DNA of 8,061 nucleotides, from contig DLPA01000061.1 of NCBI GenBank assembly GCA_002479815.1, positions 5,551 through 13,611 of the forward strand, in the 5' to 3' direction. The stretch is from a bacterium UBA7470. Its GTDB lineage: Bacteria > Pseudomonadota > Gammaproteobacteria > Burkholderiales > Burkholderiaceae_C. Within the stretch, counting starts at the first letter, position 1. Each line of letters starts with the position of its first letter. Under the pieces are notes generated by a model that was not told where the DNA came from, searched no databases, and saw nothing but the letters and a program-made list of their open reading frames with translations. Position numbers and translations under genes: made by a program. This document shows positions 1 through 5,604 of this stretch, one piece after another.

Positions 1-219
1 CCCATGACCAACCAGTTTTTGAATCTGACCAAAAACTCCTCTTTGGCCGTGGCGATTGGCTACCCTGATGTGGTGTCGATTGCCAACACGGCGTTGAACC
101 AAACGGGTCGCGCCGTGGAATGTATTTCCATCGTCATGCTCGTGTATTTGACCACTTCATTGACCACCTCGCTGCTCATGAACTGGTACAACGCCCGTGC
201 GGCGATTCAAGAGCGTTGA
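1..219 (+). CDS. aapQ: General L-amino-acid ABC transporter permease, AapQ-like (3' end only)
   Basis: This is the C-terminal end of an inner-membrane permease of the polar/general L-amino-acid ABC importer family (AapQ/BztB). The reading frame is open from base 1, so the ATG at position 4 is an internal methionine and the true start lies upstream of the window. The visible 72 residues contain the family's typical ending: a QFLNLTKNSSLAVAIGYPD stretch that follows the cytoplasmic EAA loop, then a final membrane helix (about residues 40-62 of the visible part) and a short charged tail ending IQER. Stop TGA is at 217-219. The next permease gene starts 16 bases downstream, as expected for an aapJQMP operon. 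The family call is strong; the exact substrate range (acidic, neutral or basic amino acids) cannot be read from this fragment. The periplasmic binding protein gene (aapJ) would be expected upstream, outside the window. Confidence 0.9.
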   Translation, partial: PMTNQFLNLTKNSSLAVAIGYPDVVSIANTALNQTGRAVECISIVMLVYLTTSLTTSLLMNWYNARAAIQER

Positions 220-224
220 GACTC

Positions 225-229
225 AGGAG
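225..229 (+). promoter_or_regulatory. Ribosome binding site of aapM-like gene
   Basis: AGGAG at 225-229 lies six bases before the ATG at 236. This decides the start: the in-frame GTG at 197 would overlap the upstream permease gene and has no comparable site. Confidence 0.75.
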
Positions 230-235
230 CACGCG

Positions 236-1342
236 ATGAACACCGCCAAAACTTTTACTCCGATTGCTGCACGTCCTGCCCCTGTGCGCTCTGATGGCGT
301 GGTGGCATGGGCCAAACGCAATTTATTTGCAGACTGGAAGACTTCTGTCGGCACGTTGCTGATCGGTGGTCTATTGCTGTGGTATTTGCCACAGCTCTTG
401 CACTGGGCGCTTTTCACCGCCCACTGGCGGCCTGATCCCGAAGCTTGTCGCGCCGATGGCGTGGGCGCGTGCTGGGGTGTGGTGGCTGAAAAGTATCGCT
501 TGATTATTTTTGGACGCTACCCGTTTGAAGAACAATGGCGGCCTTTGGTGGCGACGGTGTTGATGGTCGGCTTGCTGGTGGCAAGCTGTATGCGCCCGTT
601 TTGGAAACCGTGGCTGGCGGGCTTATGGATGGTGGTGTTGGCTGCATTTTTTGGCCTGATGTATGGCGATGTGCTTGGCCTTACCAAAATCGAAACCGAC
701 CGATGGGGTGGGCTGCCCTTGACGATTTTGTTGGCGAGTTTGTCCATCGTCATGGCATTTCCGATTGCCTTGGTGGTGGCCTTAGGGCGGCGTTCGCATT
801 TGCCCGCCATACGCAGCTTTTGCACGATTTATGTCGAGTTGATTCGCGGCGTGCCCTTGATCTCGGTGCTGTTCATGGCCTCGTTCATGTTCCCGCTGTT
901 CATGCCGCAGGGGTTTACCATTGACGTACTGATTCGCGTGCTGGTGGGCATCACCTTGTTCGCAGCGGCTTACATGGCAGAGGTGATTCGTGGTGGCTTG
1001 CAGGCCATTCCCAAAGGCCAAATCGAAGCCGCTGCCACTTTGGGCCTGAGCTACTGGCAGACGCAGCGAAAAATCGTGCTGCCACAAGCCTTGGCGATGG
1101 TCGTGCCCGGCATCATGAACAACTTCATTGCCATCTTCAAAGACACCTCTTTGGTCACCATCGTCAGCTTGTACGAGTTGACGGGGGCACTGGGGCTGGC
1201 GCTGAACTCCGATGCCGATTGGCGGCCCTACAAAATCGAAGGCTATCTGTTCATCGCCTTGATTTACTTCACTTTTTGCTTTGCCATGTCGCGTTACAGC
1301 TTGTGGGTGGAAGCGCAAGTCAACAAAAGCAAATTGCGTTGA
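236..1342 (+). CDS. aapM: General L-amino-acid ABC transporter permease, AapM-like
   Basis: Second inner-membrane permease of a general L-amino-acid ABC importer (AapM/BztC type), which would pair with the AapQ-like protein to form the channel. The 368 residues begin with a soluble N-terminus, then a membrane segment near 36-56 and the AapM-type periplasmic stretch containing HWRPDPEACRADGVGACW (residues 63-80). More hydrophobic segments follow near 103-119, 125-147, 160-183, 205-227, 231-252 and 335-352. The cytoplasmic EAA loop that docks on the ATPase is visible at 264-285 (EAAATLG through LPQA). The FKDTSLVTIVS motif after it is also typical. The ATG at 236 is chosen over the in-frame GTG at 197 because AGGAG sits six bases before it and the resulting protein does not overlap aapQ. 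The 109-base gap to the ATPase gene is unusual for this operon and contains a dispersed repeat. Family call firm; substrate inferred. Confidence 0.93.
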   Translation: MNTAKTFTPIAARPAPVRSDGVVAWAKRNLFADWKTSVGTLLIGGLLLWYLPQLLHWALFTAHWRPDPEACRADGVGACWGVVAEKYRLIIFGRYPFEEQWRPLVATVLMVGLLVASCMRPFWKPWLAGLWMVVLAAFFGLMYGDVLGLTKIETDRWGGLPLTILLASLSIVMAFPIALVVALGRRSHLPAIRSFCTIYVELIRGVPLISVLFMASFMFPLFMPQGFTIDVLIRVLVGITLFAAAYMAEVIRGGLQAIPKGQIEAAATLGLSYWQTQRKIVLPQALAMVVPGIMNNFIAIFKDTSLVTIVSLYELTGALGLALNSDADWRPYKIEGYLFIALIYFTFCFAMSRYSLWVEAQVNKSKLR

Positions 1343-1357
1343 CTGGAGTGCATTGAA

Positions 1358-1449
1358 TTTTTGAATGATTTTGGCTGTATCGCTCTATTTAATTGCGTAA
1401 ACAGCTCACTTTTTTGCAGTATTTTTAGAATTGTTTTGAAAGTCTTGTG
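1358..1449 (+). repeat. Dispersed intergenic repeat, copy A (plus orientation)
   Basis: This copy fills most of the gap between aapM-like and aapP-like genes. It starts with a T run and TGAATGATTTTGGCT, then 16 bases, then the core TTGCGTAAACAGCTCAC (1393-1409), a T tract (1410-1415) and a tail ending AAAGTCTTGTG just before the aapP start. The same parts occur in the same order at 4030-4142 and, inverted, at 3882-3950; a weaker version is at 6911-6982. The core is an imperfect 13-base palindrome (two mismatched positions here). It could be an operator, a transcript hairpin with T tract, or a relic of a miniature element; the sequence does not decide. Confidence 0.65.
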
Positions 1450-1451
1450 CC

Positions 1452-2207
1452 ATGTCTGATGTTTCTGCTCCCCCGATCATCACCTTTGAAAAGGTCAACA
1501 AGTGGTATGGCAACAGTTTTCATGTCTTGCGTGATATTGATTTATCGGTTGCCAAAGGCGAGCGCATTGTGATTTGCGGCCCCTCGGGTTCTGGCAAATC
1601 GACCCTGATTCGCTGCATCAACCGTTTAGAGGAACACCAACAAGGCCGCTTGATCGTCGATGGCGTGGAGTTGACCGATGATGTCAAAGCCATTGACCAA
1701 GTGCGTAAAGAAGTGGGCATGGTGTTCCAGCAATTCAACTTGTTTCCGCACCTGACCGTGCTGGAAAACCTCACCCTCTCGCCCATGTGGGTGGGTAAAG
1801 TGCCTAAAAAAGAAGCGGAAGAACGGGCGATGGCCCAGCTCAAGCGCGTGCGTATTGCCGAGCAAGCCAGCAAATACCCCCTGCAACTCTCCGGTGGGCA
1901 GCAGCAACGGGTGGCGATTGCGCGTGCGTTGTGCCTCAAACCCAAAATCATGCTCTTTGACGAGCCGACTTCTGCCCTCGACCCCGAAATGATCAAAGAA
2001 GTCTTGGACGTGATGATCGAACTCGCCAACCAAGGCATCACCATGATTTGCGTGACGCATGAAATGGGCTTTGCCAAAGCCGTGGCCGACCGTGTGATAT
2101 TTATGGATCAAGGTCAAATCGTCGAGCAAAACACCCCACACGACTTCTTCAATCACCCCCAAAGCGAGCGCAGCCGCGACTTTTTGTCGAAAATCTTGGG
2201 GCATTGA
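1452..2207 (+). CDS. aapP: General L-amino-acid ABC transporter ATP-binding protein, AapP-like
   Basis: Cytoplasmic ATPase that powers the AapQM permease, of the GlnQ/AapP/HisP group. All nucleotide-binding motifs are intact in the 251 residues: A-loop Tyr19, Walker A GPSGSGKST (43-51), Q-loop FQQFNLFPH (92-100), signature LSGGQQQR (146-153), Walker B IMLFDE (166-171), D-loop SALD (174-177) and switch histidine H203. Length is normal for the group and no C-terminal regulatory domain is present. The start at 1452 gives the usual short N-terminus before the first strand; the nearest purine-rich ribosome-site candidate, GAAAG in the repeat tail, is weak. The gene is separated from aapM by 109 bases holding repeat copy A, which may let it be expressed partly independently. 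A 25-base gap separates its stop from the next small gene, so those may be cotranscribed. Confidence 0.95.
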   Translation: MSDVSAPPIITFEKVNKWYGNSFHVLRDIDLSVAKGERIVICGPSGSGKSTLIRCINRLEEHQQGRLIVDGVELTDDVKAIDQVRKEVGMVFQQFNLFPHLTVLENLTLSPMWVGKVPKKEAEERAMAQLKRVRIAEQASKYPLQLSGGQQQRVAIARALCLKPKIMLFDEPTSALDPEMIKEVLDVMIELANQGITMICVTHEMGFAKAVADRVIFMDQGQIVEQNTPHDFFNHPQSERSRDFLSKILGH

Positions 2208-2232
2208 TCGACATGCGTTTTTTTGCTCCAAC

Positions 2233-2511
2233 ATGACCCTTGCTCACGACCAACTGCGGGCGTTCGCCCAGTCCTTAGATGCCTCGCTGGCTTCTCCGGC
2301 AGACATTCAAGCCTTCAGCCTACGCACTCGCAGCGCCTACCCCGACTTGCTGGCTGCACTGCCGCCGCGCTATCCCGAGGTCTTGTTCAAACTCTTAGAC
2401 CGTTTGGAATCCAGCGCCCTCTTTGCCGAAGAAAGCTGCTCGTTCAGCCAGCACGATTTGGTGGACAGCTTGCACCACTGGATCAACAAAGCCCAAGAAC
2501 AATTGGCGTGA
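2233..2511 (+). CDS. Small hypothetical protein (92 aa)
   Basis: I do not recognise this family. The 92-residue product is soluble-looking, with no signal peptide or membrane segment. Its alternating hydrophobic and polar residues suggest mostly helical structure: AHDQLRAFAQSLDASL, a central PDLLAALPPRYPEVLFKLLDRLE and a C-terminal DLVDSLHHWINKAQEQL helix. There is no zinc or nucleotide-binding motif and only one cysteine. I accept it as a gene because its codon use resembles its neighbours, it fills the space between two certain genes without overlap, and it ends 15 bases before the next start. No clear ribosome binding site precedes the ATG at 2233, which may mean coupling to aapP. An overlapping 99-residue frame (2223-2522) is proline/arginine-rich shadow sequence. 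Its place before the PLP enzyme suggests a partner or accessory role, but that is only positional inference. Confidence 0.7.
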   Translation: MTLAHDQLRAFAQSLDASLASPADIQAFSLRTRSAYPDLLAALPPRYPEVLFKLLDRLESSALFAEESCSFSQHDLVDSLHHWINKAQEQLA

Positions 2512-2526
2512 AGGGGATGTGACGGG

Positions 2527-3864
2527 ATGAGCGAACCGCTGCACGCATTGAACGTATTGCACGCCACCACACACAAAGGCTATCCCTCGTGGGCCGCTCC
2601 CATGCCCGCATCGGCTGTGGGCACACAAGGGTGGAGCGTGTTGCAGGCCGATTGGCCCCTGCCTTGCGCCACGCTGCGCCAATCGGCCCTGACACACAAT
2701 TTGAATTGGATGCAGCGGCTCGTGCGTCAAGCGGGGGTGGATTTGGCTCCGCACGGCAAAACCACCTTGTCGCCCGAGCTGTTTCAAGCCCAATTGCAAG
2801 CCGGTGCATGGGGCATCACCGTAGCAAACGTGTGGCAACTGGCCTTGGCTGTGAGTTGGGGCGTGCGCCGCGCTTTGATTGCCAATCAAATCTTGTTGCC
2901 GCACGATTTGGCATGGCTGGATCGCTTGCAACAGCAGCACCCAGACTTGCGGGTGGTTTGCTGGCTGGACTCACACGCCCAATTGCACGCCATCGTCGCC
3001 GCGCAACTGAGCACCCCCGTCCGTGTCGTCATTGAATTAGGCTTGGCAGGCGGGCGCACAGGCTGCCGAGATGATGAACAAACATTCAAGCTGGCGCTTG
3101 CCACAAAAGACTGTCCTGCTATTTATTTGCAAGGCTTGGCCTGCTATGAAGGCTTGTGGGCCAGTGGCGATGACGCAGCCGATGCCGCCTTGGTATGTGG
3201 GCTGATGCAGCGTTTGCACACCATCGCCCAAGCGTGCGACCAAGCAGGACTATTTGCACATGCCCCCGAAATTCTGTTGACGGCAGGCGGTTCGGCGGTG
3301 TTTGACTTGGTGGCGGCGCAATTGATACCGTCCACAGGCCCGACAGGGGCCACTTGGAGCCGCCCCGTGCGTGGGCTGCTGCGCTCGGGCTGCTACCTCA
3401 CGCACGATCACGGCACGTACCAGCGTTATATGGGTCTGATACAAAAACGCCTCACTCAGCGCGGCCTAGCGGGTCAAGTCTGGAGCTGCGGCGGCTTGCA
3501 AGCTGCCCTAGAAGTCTGGACAGTGGTGCAATCGCGCCCCGAATCGCATCTGGCCATTTTGAACGCGGGCAAGCGCGATCTGTCGTTTGATGTGGGCTTG
3601 CCCAGCCCGCAACGCTGGCTGCCACAAGGCCACACTGAGCTTCTAGACTGTCCGAGCGGCTGGCGCATCACCGCGCTGAACGATCAACACGCCTACCTAG
3701 ACCTCAGTGCTGCTGCCGATGCCGATACCGCGCTCAGCCTGCAAGTTGGGGATCGCGTCGCACTGGGCATCTCCCACCCTTGCACCACCTTCGACAAATG
3801 GCGCTGGATGCCCACCGTCAACGATCAAGGCGACATCGTAGGCGCGATCACGACGGGTTTTTAG
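2527..3864 (+). CDS. PLP-dependent amino acid deaminase, D-serine dehydratase/D-threonine aldolase-like
   Basis: A cytoplasmic fold-type III PLP enzyme (alanine racemase N-terminal barrel followed by a D-serine dehydratase-like C-terminal domain), commonly annotated as amino acid deaminase or D-serine dehydratase. In the 445 residues the probable PLP-lysine is Lys78 within DLAPHGKTTLSP, matching the PHxKT pattern of D-threonine aldolase/DSD1 enzymes. The barrel continues through the GAWGITVANVWQ and RVVIELGLAGGRTGC regions. Near the C-terminus, His417 and Cys419 (SHPCTTFDKW) match the HxC metal site of eukaryotic-type D-serine dehydratase, so a divalent metal such as zinc is expected. The reaction would be deamination or retro-aldol cleavage of a D-beta-hydroxy amino acid; which one cannot be decided from sequence. 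A purine-rich GAAGGGGA site precedes the ATG at 2527. Its position after an amino-acid importer suggests catabolism of imported amino acids. Family firm, substrate uncertain. Confidence 0.88.
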   Translation: MSEPLHALNVLHATTHKGYPSWAAPMPASAVGTQGWSVLQADWPLPCATLRQSALTHNLNWMQRLVRQAGVDLAPHGKTTLSPELFQAQLQAGAWGITVANVWQLALAVSWGVRRALIANQILLPHDLAWLDRLQQQHPDLRVVCWLDSHAQLHAIVAAQLSTPVRVVIELGLAGGRTGCRDDEQTFKLALATKDCPAIYLQGLACYEGLWASGDDAADAALVCGLMQRLHTIAQACDQAGLFAHAPEILLTAGGSAVFDLVAAQLIPSTGPTGATWSRPVRGLLRSGCYLTHDHGTYQRYMGLIQKRLTQRGLAGQVWSCGGLQAALEVWTVVQSRPESHLAILNAGKRDLSFDVGLPSPQRWLPQGHTELLDCPSGWRITALNDQHAYLDLSAAADADTALSLQVGDRVALGISHPCTTFDKWRWMPTVNDQGDIVGAITTGF

Positions 3865-3881
3865 GGGTGGCACATTCAATC

Positions 3882-3950
3882 AATGTAGCAAAAAAAGTGA
3901 GCTGCTCACGCAAGTAATACCAGGGTTTTAGCCATTTTCATGATAAAAAA
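3882..3950 (-). repeat. Dispersed intergenic repeat, copy D (minus orientation)
   Basis: Read on the minus strand this has the same order as copy A: T run, ATGAAAATGGCT, 16 bases, then TTGCGTGAGCAGCTCAC, a T tract and GCTACATT. The spacing between TGGCT and TTGCG is 16 bases in both copies. Here the core is a perfect 6+1+6 palindrome, GTGAGC-T-GCTCAC on the plus strand (3897-3909). It starts 17 bases after the stop of the PLP enzyme gene. On the minus strand the palindrome followed by seven T resembles a short intrinsic terminator, but the stem is only five pairs with a three-base loop. Confidence 0.65.
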
Positions 3951-4125
3951 TAGGCTTAAAATCTCAAAAAACCACCTTGCGACCCGTGTTTCAGGTCAGA
4001 AAAACGGCTTTTTTGCTGCCTGAGCTTCATTTTTTTAATAAAAATGGCTGATTTACAGAGAAAAATCTGCCAAATACCTTGAATTAATTGCGTAAGCAGC
4101 TCACATTTTTTACTATCATTTAATA
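3882..4125. repeat. Long imperfect inverted repeat, MITE-like, in non-coding gap
   Basis: The 324-base gap between 3865 and 4188 contains no gene. Copies D and B face each other as outer arms, and the inner sequence is also roughly mirror-symmetric: AGCCATTTT (3930-3938) pairs with AAAATGGCT (4041-4049), short AT-rich blocks inside these also correspond, and GACC (3981-3984) pairs with GGTC (3994-3997) around a nine-base loop. The inner pairs centre at about 3989. The right arm carries about 22 extra bases between TGGCT and TTGCG, which shifts the outer centre to about 4000. This could be a decayed miniature inverted-repeat transposable element, or two repeat units arranged tail to tail. I could not identify a clean target-site duplication. 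Confidence 0.55.
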
Positions 4126-4142
4126 TCGTTTAAGAGTCTGTG
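4030..4142 (+). repeat. Dispersed intergenic repeat, copy B (plus orientation)
   Basis: T run and AATAAAAATGGCT, then 38 bases, the core TTGCGTAAGCAGCTCAC (4088-4104), a T tract, and a tail ending AGAGTCTGTG that matches the tail of copy A (AAAGTCTTGTG). The palindrome has one mismatched position. Compared with copies A and D there is an insertion of about 22 bases between TGGCT and TTGCG. It lies about 47 bases before the DUF2726 gene, as copy A lies just before the aapP-like gene. Confidence 0.65.
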
Positions 4143-4178
4143 TATTTGACCAGTAAAATGGAGTACAGATATTTTTTT

Positions 4179-4183
4179 GGGAG
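4179..4183 (+). promoter_or_regulatory. Ribosome binding site before a TTG start
   Basis: GGGAG at 4179-4183 sits five bases before TTG at 4189. No in-frame ATG or GTG occurs near the membrane-anchor sequence, so this site supports TTG 4189 rather than TTG 4177, which would begin inside the T run before the site. Confidence 0.6.
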
Positions 4184-4188
4184 CATCA

Positions 4189-4839
4189 TTGTCTGACCTT
4201 CAGTTGCTTTTATTGGGTTTGGGCTTACTCGTCATTCTGGCCTTGTGGCTGGTGTTGTATGTCTGGCCGCCACGGGAAAGCGCCCAGTCTCGTGCGACAT
4301 CTGCTGCCCCGTCGTCTTCCTCGTCCTCATCCAAGCGGGCTTCGTGGAAAACGGTCGCTGCCGTTCGCCAGCCGCCTGAGACACAAATCAAGTTCAAATC
4401 GGCCCAAACGCCCACCGCCAAACAATTTTGGACGGACAGTGAAGATTGGCCTTTTGTCGCCATCAACCCCGTCATCACGCCCCCCGAACAAATTTTGTAC
4501 CGCCGCTTGCTAGAAGCCTTGCCCGAGTGCATGGTCTTGGCTCAAGTGCAGCTCTCGCGGGTCTTGGGCGTGCAAGATGGGCATCCCTTTCATGTCTGGA
4601 ACAACCGCATCAGCCGCATGAGTTTGGATTTTGTGGTGTGCCGTTGGAATGGGCGCTTGGTCGCTGTCATCGAGTTGGACGACCGCAGCCACGAACGCGC
4701 CGACCGCATCGAAGCCGATGCCAAAAAAGACGCAGCTTTGGCGGCGGCAGGCGTGCCCATCATCCGCTGGAAGGTACACGCCATGCCCGATCATGCCCAA
4801 ATTCGCCATGCCATTCGTGCGTGTGGCATGGAGATGTAG
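4189..4839 (+). CDS. Membrane-anchored DUF2726 protein, predicted PD-(D/E)XK-like nuclease fold
   Basis: Function unknown; the C-terminal half matches DUF2726, a domain related to restriction-endonuclease-like (PD-(D/E)XK/Vsr-type) folds. With the TTG start at 4189 the product has 216 residues. One membrane segment (about residues 4-25, leucine-rich, followed by WPPR) would anchor it in the inner membrane. A low-complexity linker with a seven-serine run follows (about 42-49). The domain starts near ITPPEQILYRRLLEALPE and includes a conserved-looking LDFVV with Asp147, IELDDRSH with Glu162, Asp164 and Asp165, and DAKKDAALAAAGVPIIRW with Lys179/180 and Asp181. The D...ExD...K arrangement resembles the fold's active site, but the usual ExK is ELD, so catalysis is not assured. 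It lies alone between the repeat-rich gap and the convergent GST gene. Domain call is good; the start is moderately sure; nuclease activity is inference. Confidence 0.82.
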   Translation: MSDLQLLLLGLGLLVILALWLVLYVWPPRESAQSRATSAAPSSSSSSSKRASWKTVAAVRQPPETQIKFKSAQTPTAKQFWTDSEDWPFVAINPVITPPEQILYRRLLEALPECMVLAQVQLSRVLGVQDGHPFHVWNNRISRMSLDFVVCRWNGRLVAVIELDDRSHERADRIEADAKKDAALAAAGVPIIRWKVHAMPDHAQIRHAIRACGMEM

Positions 4840-4872
4840 CGGCCAGAGGGCCATCCATCTACCCACAGTTCA

Positions 4873-5580
4873 TCAAGCCTTGGCTTTGGGGTCGCCCTGA
4901 CCAAACAGCACCGCGCGGGTTTTGTCGTCGGTCAGGGGTTTGCGCAAATCGGCCAGCACTTGCACGCCGCGTTGCACATCGGCGCGGGCGCTGATGCGGT
5001 CGAACCAGTCTTTCAGGCGAGGGTAATCCGCCCAGTCTATGCCTTGGTTTTGCCAACTCCGCAGCCAAGGGAAGATGGCGATGTCGGCCACACTGAACTC
5101 GGGGCTGCCGATGTAGGCGCTGTCGCTCAAGGCCGTGTCCATCACGCGGTACAGGCGCTTGGCCTCATTCGTGTAACGCTGAATGCCGTACTCTATCTTT
5201 TCAGGCGCGTAGATGCGAAAGTGATGGGCTTGACCCAGCATCGGCCCTAGGCCGCCCATTTGAAACATCAGCCACTGCATCACTTGCCAGCGTCCGCGTT
5301 CGGTGGCAGGTAAGCATTGGCCCGTTTTTTGAGCCAAGTACCACAAAATCGCACCCGACTCAAACAAAGAGATGGGCTGCCCGTCCGGGCCGTCCGAGTC
5401 CACAATGGCGGGAATTTTGTTGTTCGGGCTGATGGCTAAAAATTCAGGCTTGAACTGATCGCCCGCGCCGATGTTGATGGGGTGAACCTGCCAGTCCCGC
5501 CCCAACTCTAGGCCGCAAGCCTCCAGCATGATATGGACTTTATGGCCGTTTGGGGTGGGCCAAGAATACACGTCGATCAT
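4873..5580 (-). CDS. yfcG: Glutathione S-transferase, YfcG-like disulfide-bond oxidoreductase
   Basis: A cytoplasmic glutathione-dependent enzyme of the YfcG/YghU (nu-class) group; E. coli YfcG reduces disulfides using glutathione and has little classical transferase activity. The 235 residues start MIDVYSWPTPNGHKV, where Thr9 and Asn11 match the YfcG residues near the glutathione thiol. The thioredoxin-like N-domain continues with ISPNNKIPAIVD (cis-proline region, about 50-61) and LFESGAILWYLA, the glutathione-binding ES motif. The helical C-domain has FQMGGLGPMLGQAHHF and SVADIAIFPW, both typical of YfcG. AAGG lies six bases before the ATG. It follows the acyl-CoA dehydrogenase gene by 24 bases and is probably last in that operon. 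The context suggests handling of reactive lipid-derived electrophiles or disulfides, which is inference. It converges with the DUF2726 gene, 33 bases apart. Confidence 0.9.
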   Translation of the reverse strand: MIDVYSWPTPNGHKVHIMLEACGLELGRDWQVHPINIGAGDQFKPEFLAISPNNKIPAIVDSDGPDGQPISLFESGAILWYLAQKTGQCLPATERGRWQVMQWLMFQMGGLGPMLGQAHHFRIYAPEKIEYGIQRYTNEAKRLYRVMDTALSDSAYIGSPEFSVADIAIFPWLRSWQNQGIDWADYPRLKDWFDRISARADVQRGVQVLADLRKPLTDDKTRAVLFGQGDPKAKA

Positions 5581-5604
5581 AAAAAACCTTTTTTATTCAA
5601 TCAC

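Noticed and set aside
197..235. GTG start at 197 extending the aapM-like protein by 13 residues
   Set aside because: It overlaps the end of the upstream permease gene, lacks a ribosome site, and AGGAG is placed correctly for ATG 236.
2201..2225. Possible terminator after aapP: GCAT/ATGC followed by a T run
   Set aside because: Only four base pairs of stem with a wide loop; too weak to claim.
782..2234. Long minus-strand frames opposite aapM and aapP (782-1318, 1520-2077, 1626-2234)
   Set aside because: Histidine, glutamine, arginine or serine-rich translations without domain motifs, lying antisense to certain genes.
2223..2522. Alternative 99-residue plus-strand frame overlapping the 92-residue gene
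   Set aside because: Proline and arginine-rich, with codon use unlike the neighbours; the 2233-2511 frame is better.
2395..2940. 181-residue minus-strand frame opposite the small gene and PLP enzyme
   Set aside because: It spans two plus-strand genes, has low-complexity composition and no recognisable domain; best explained as a shadow frame.
4146..4173. Promoter-like TTGACC, 16 bases, GATATT before the DUF2726 gene
   Set aside because: The implied transcript start would fall at about 4180, within the ribosome site, and the -10 match is poor.
4841..4852. GGCC-AGAG-GGCC hairpin between the convergent DUF2726 and GST genes
   Set aside because: Four-pair stem without a T tract on either strand, so not a credible intrinsic terminator.
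4446..4994. 182-residue plus-strand frame across DUF2726 and the convergent gene end
   Set aside because: Arginine, histidine and proline-rich and runs through the 3' ends of two well-supported genes.
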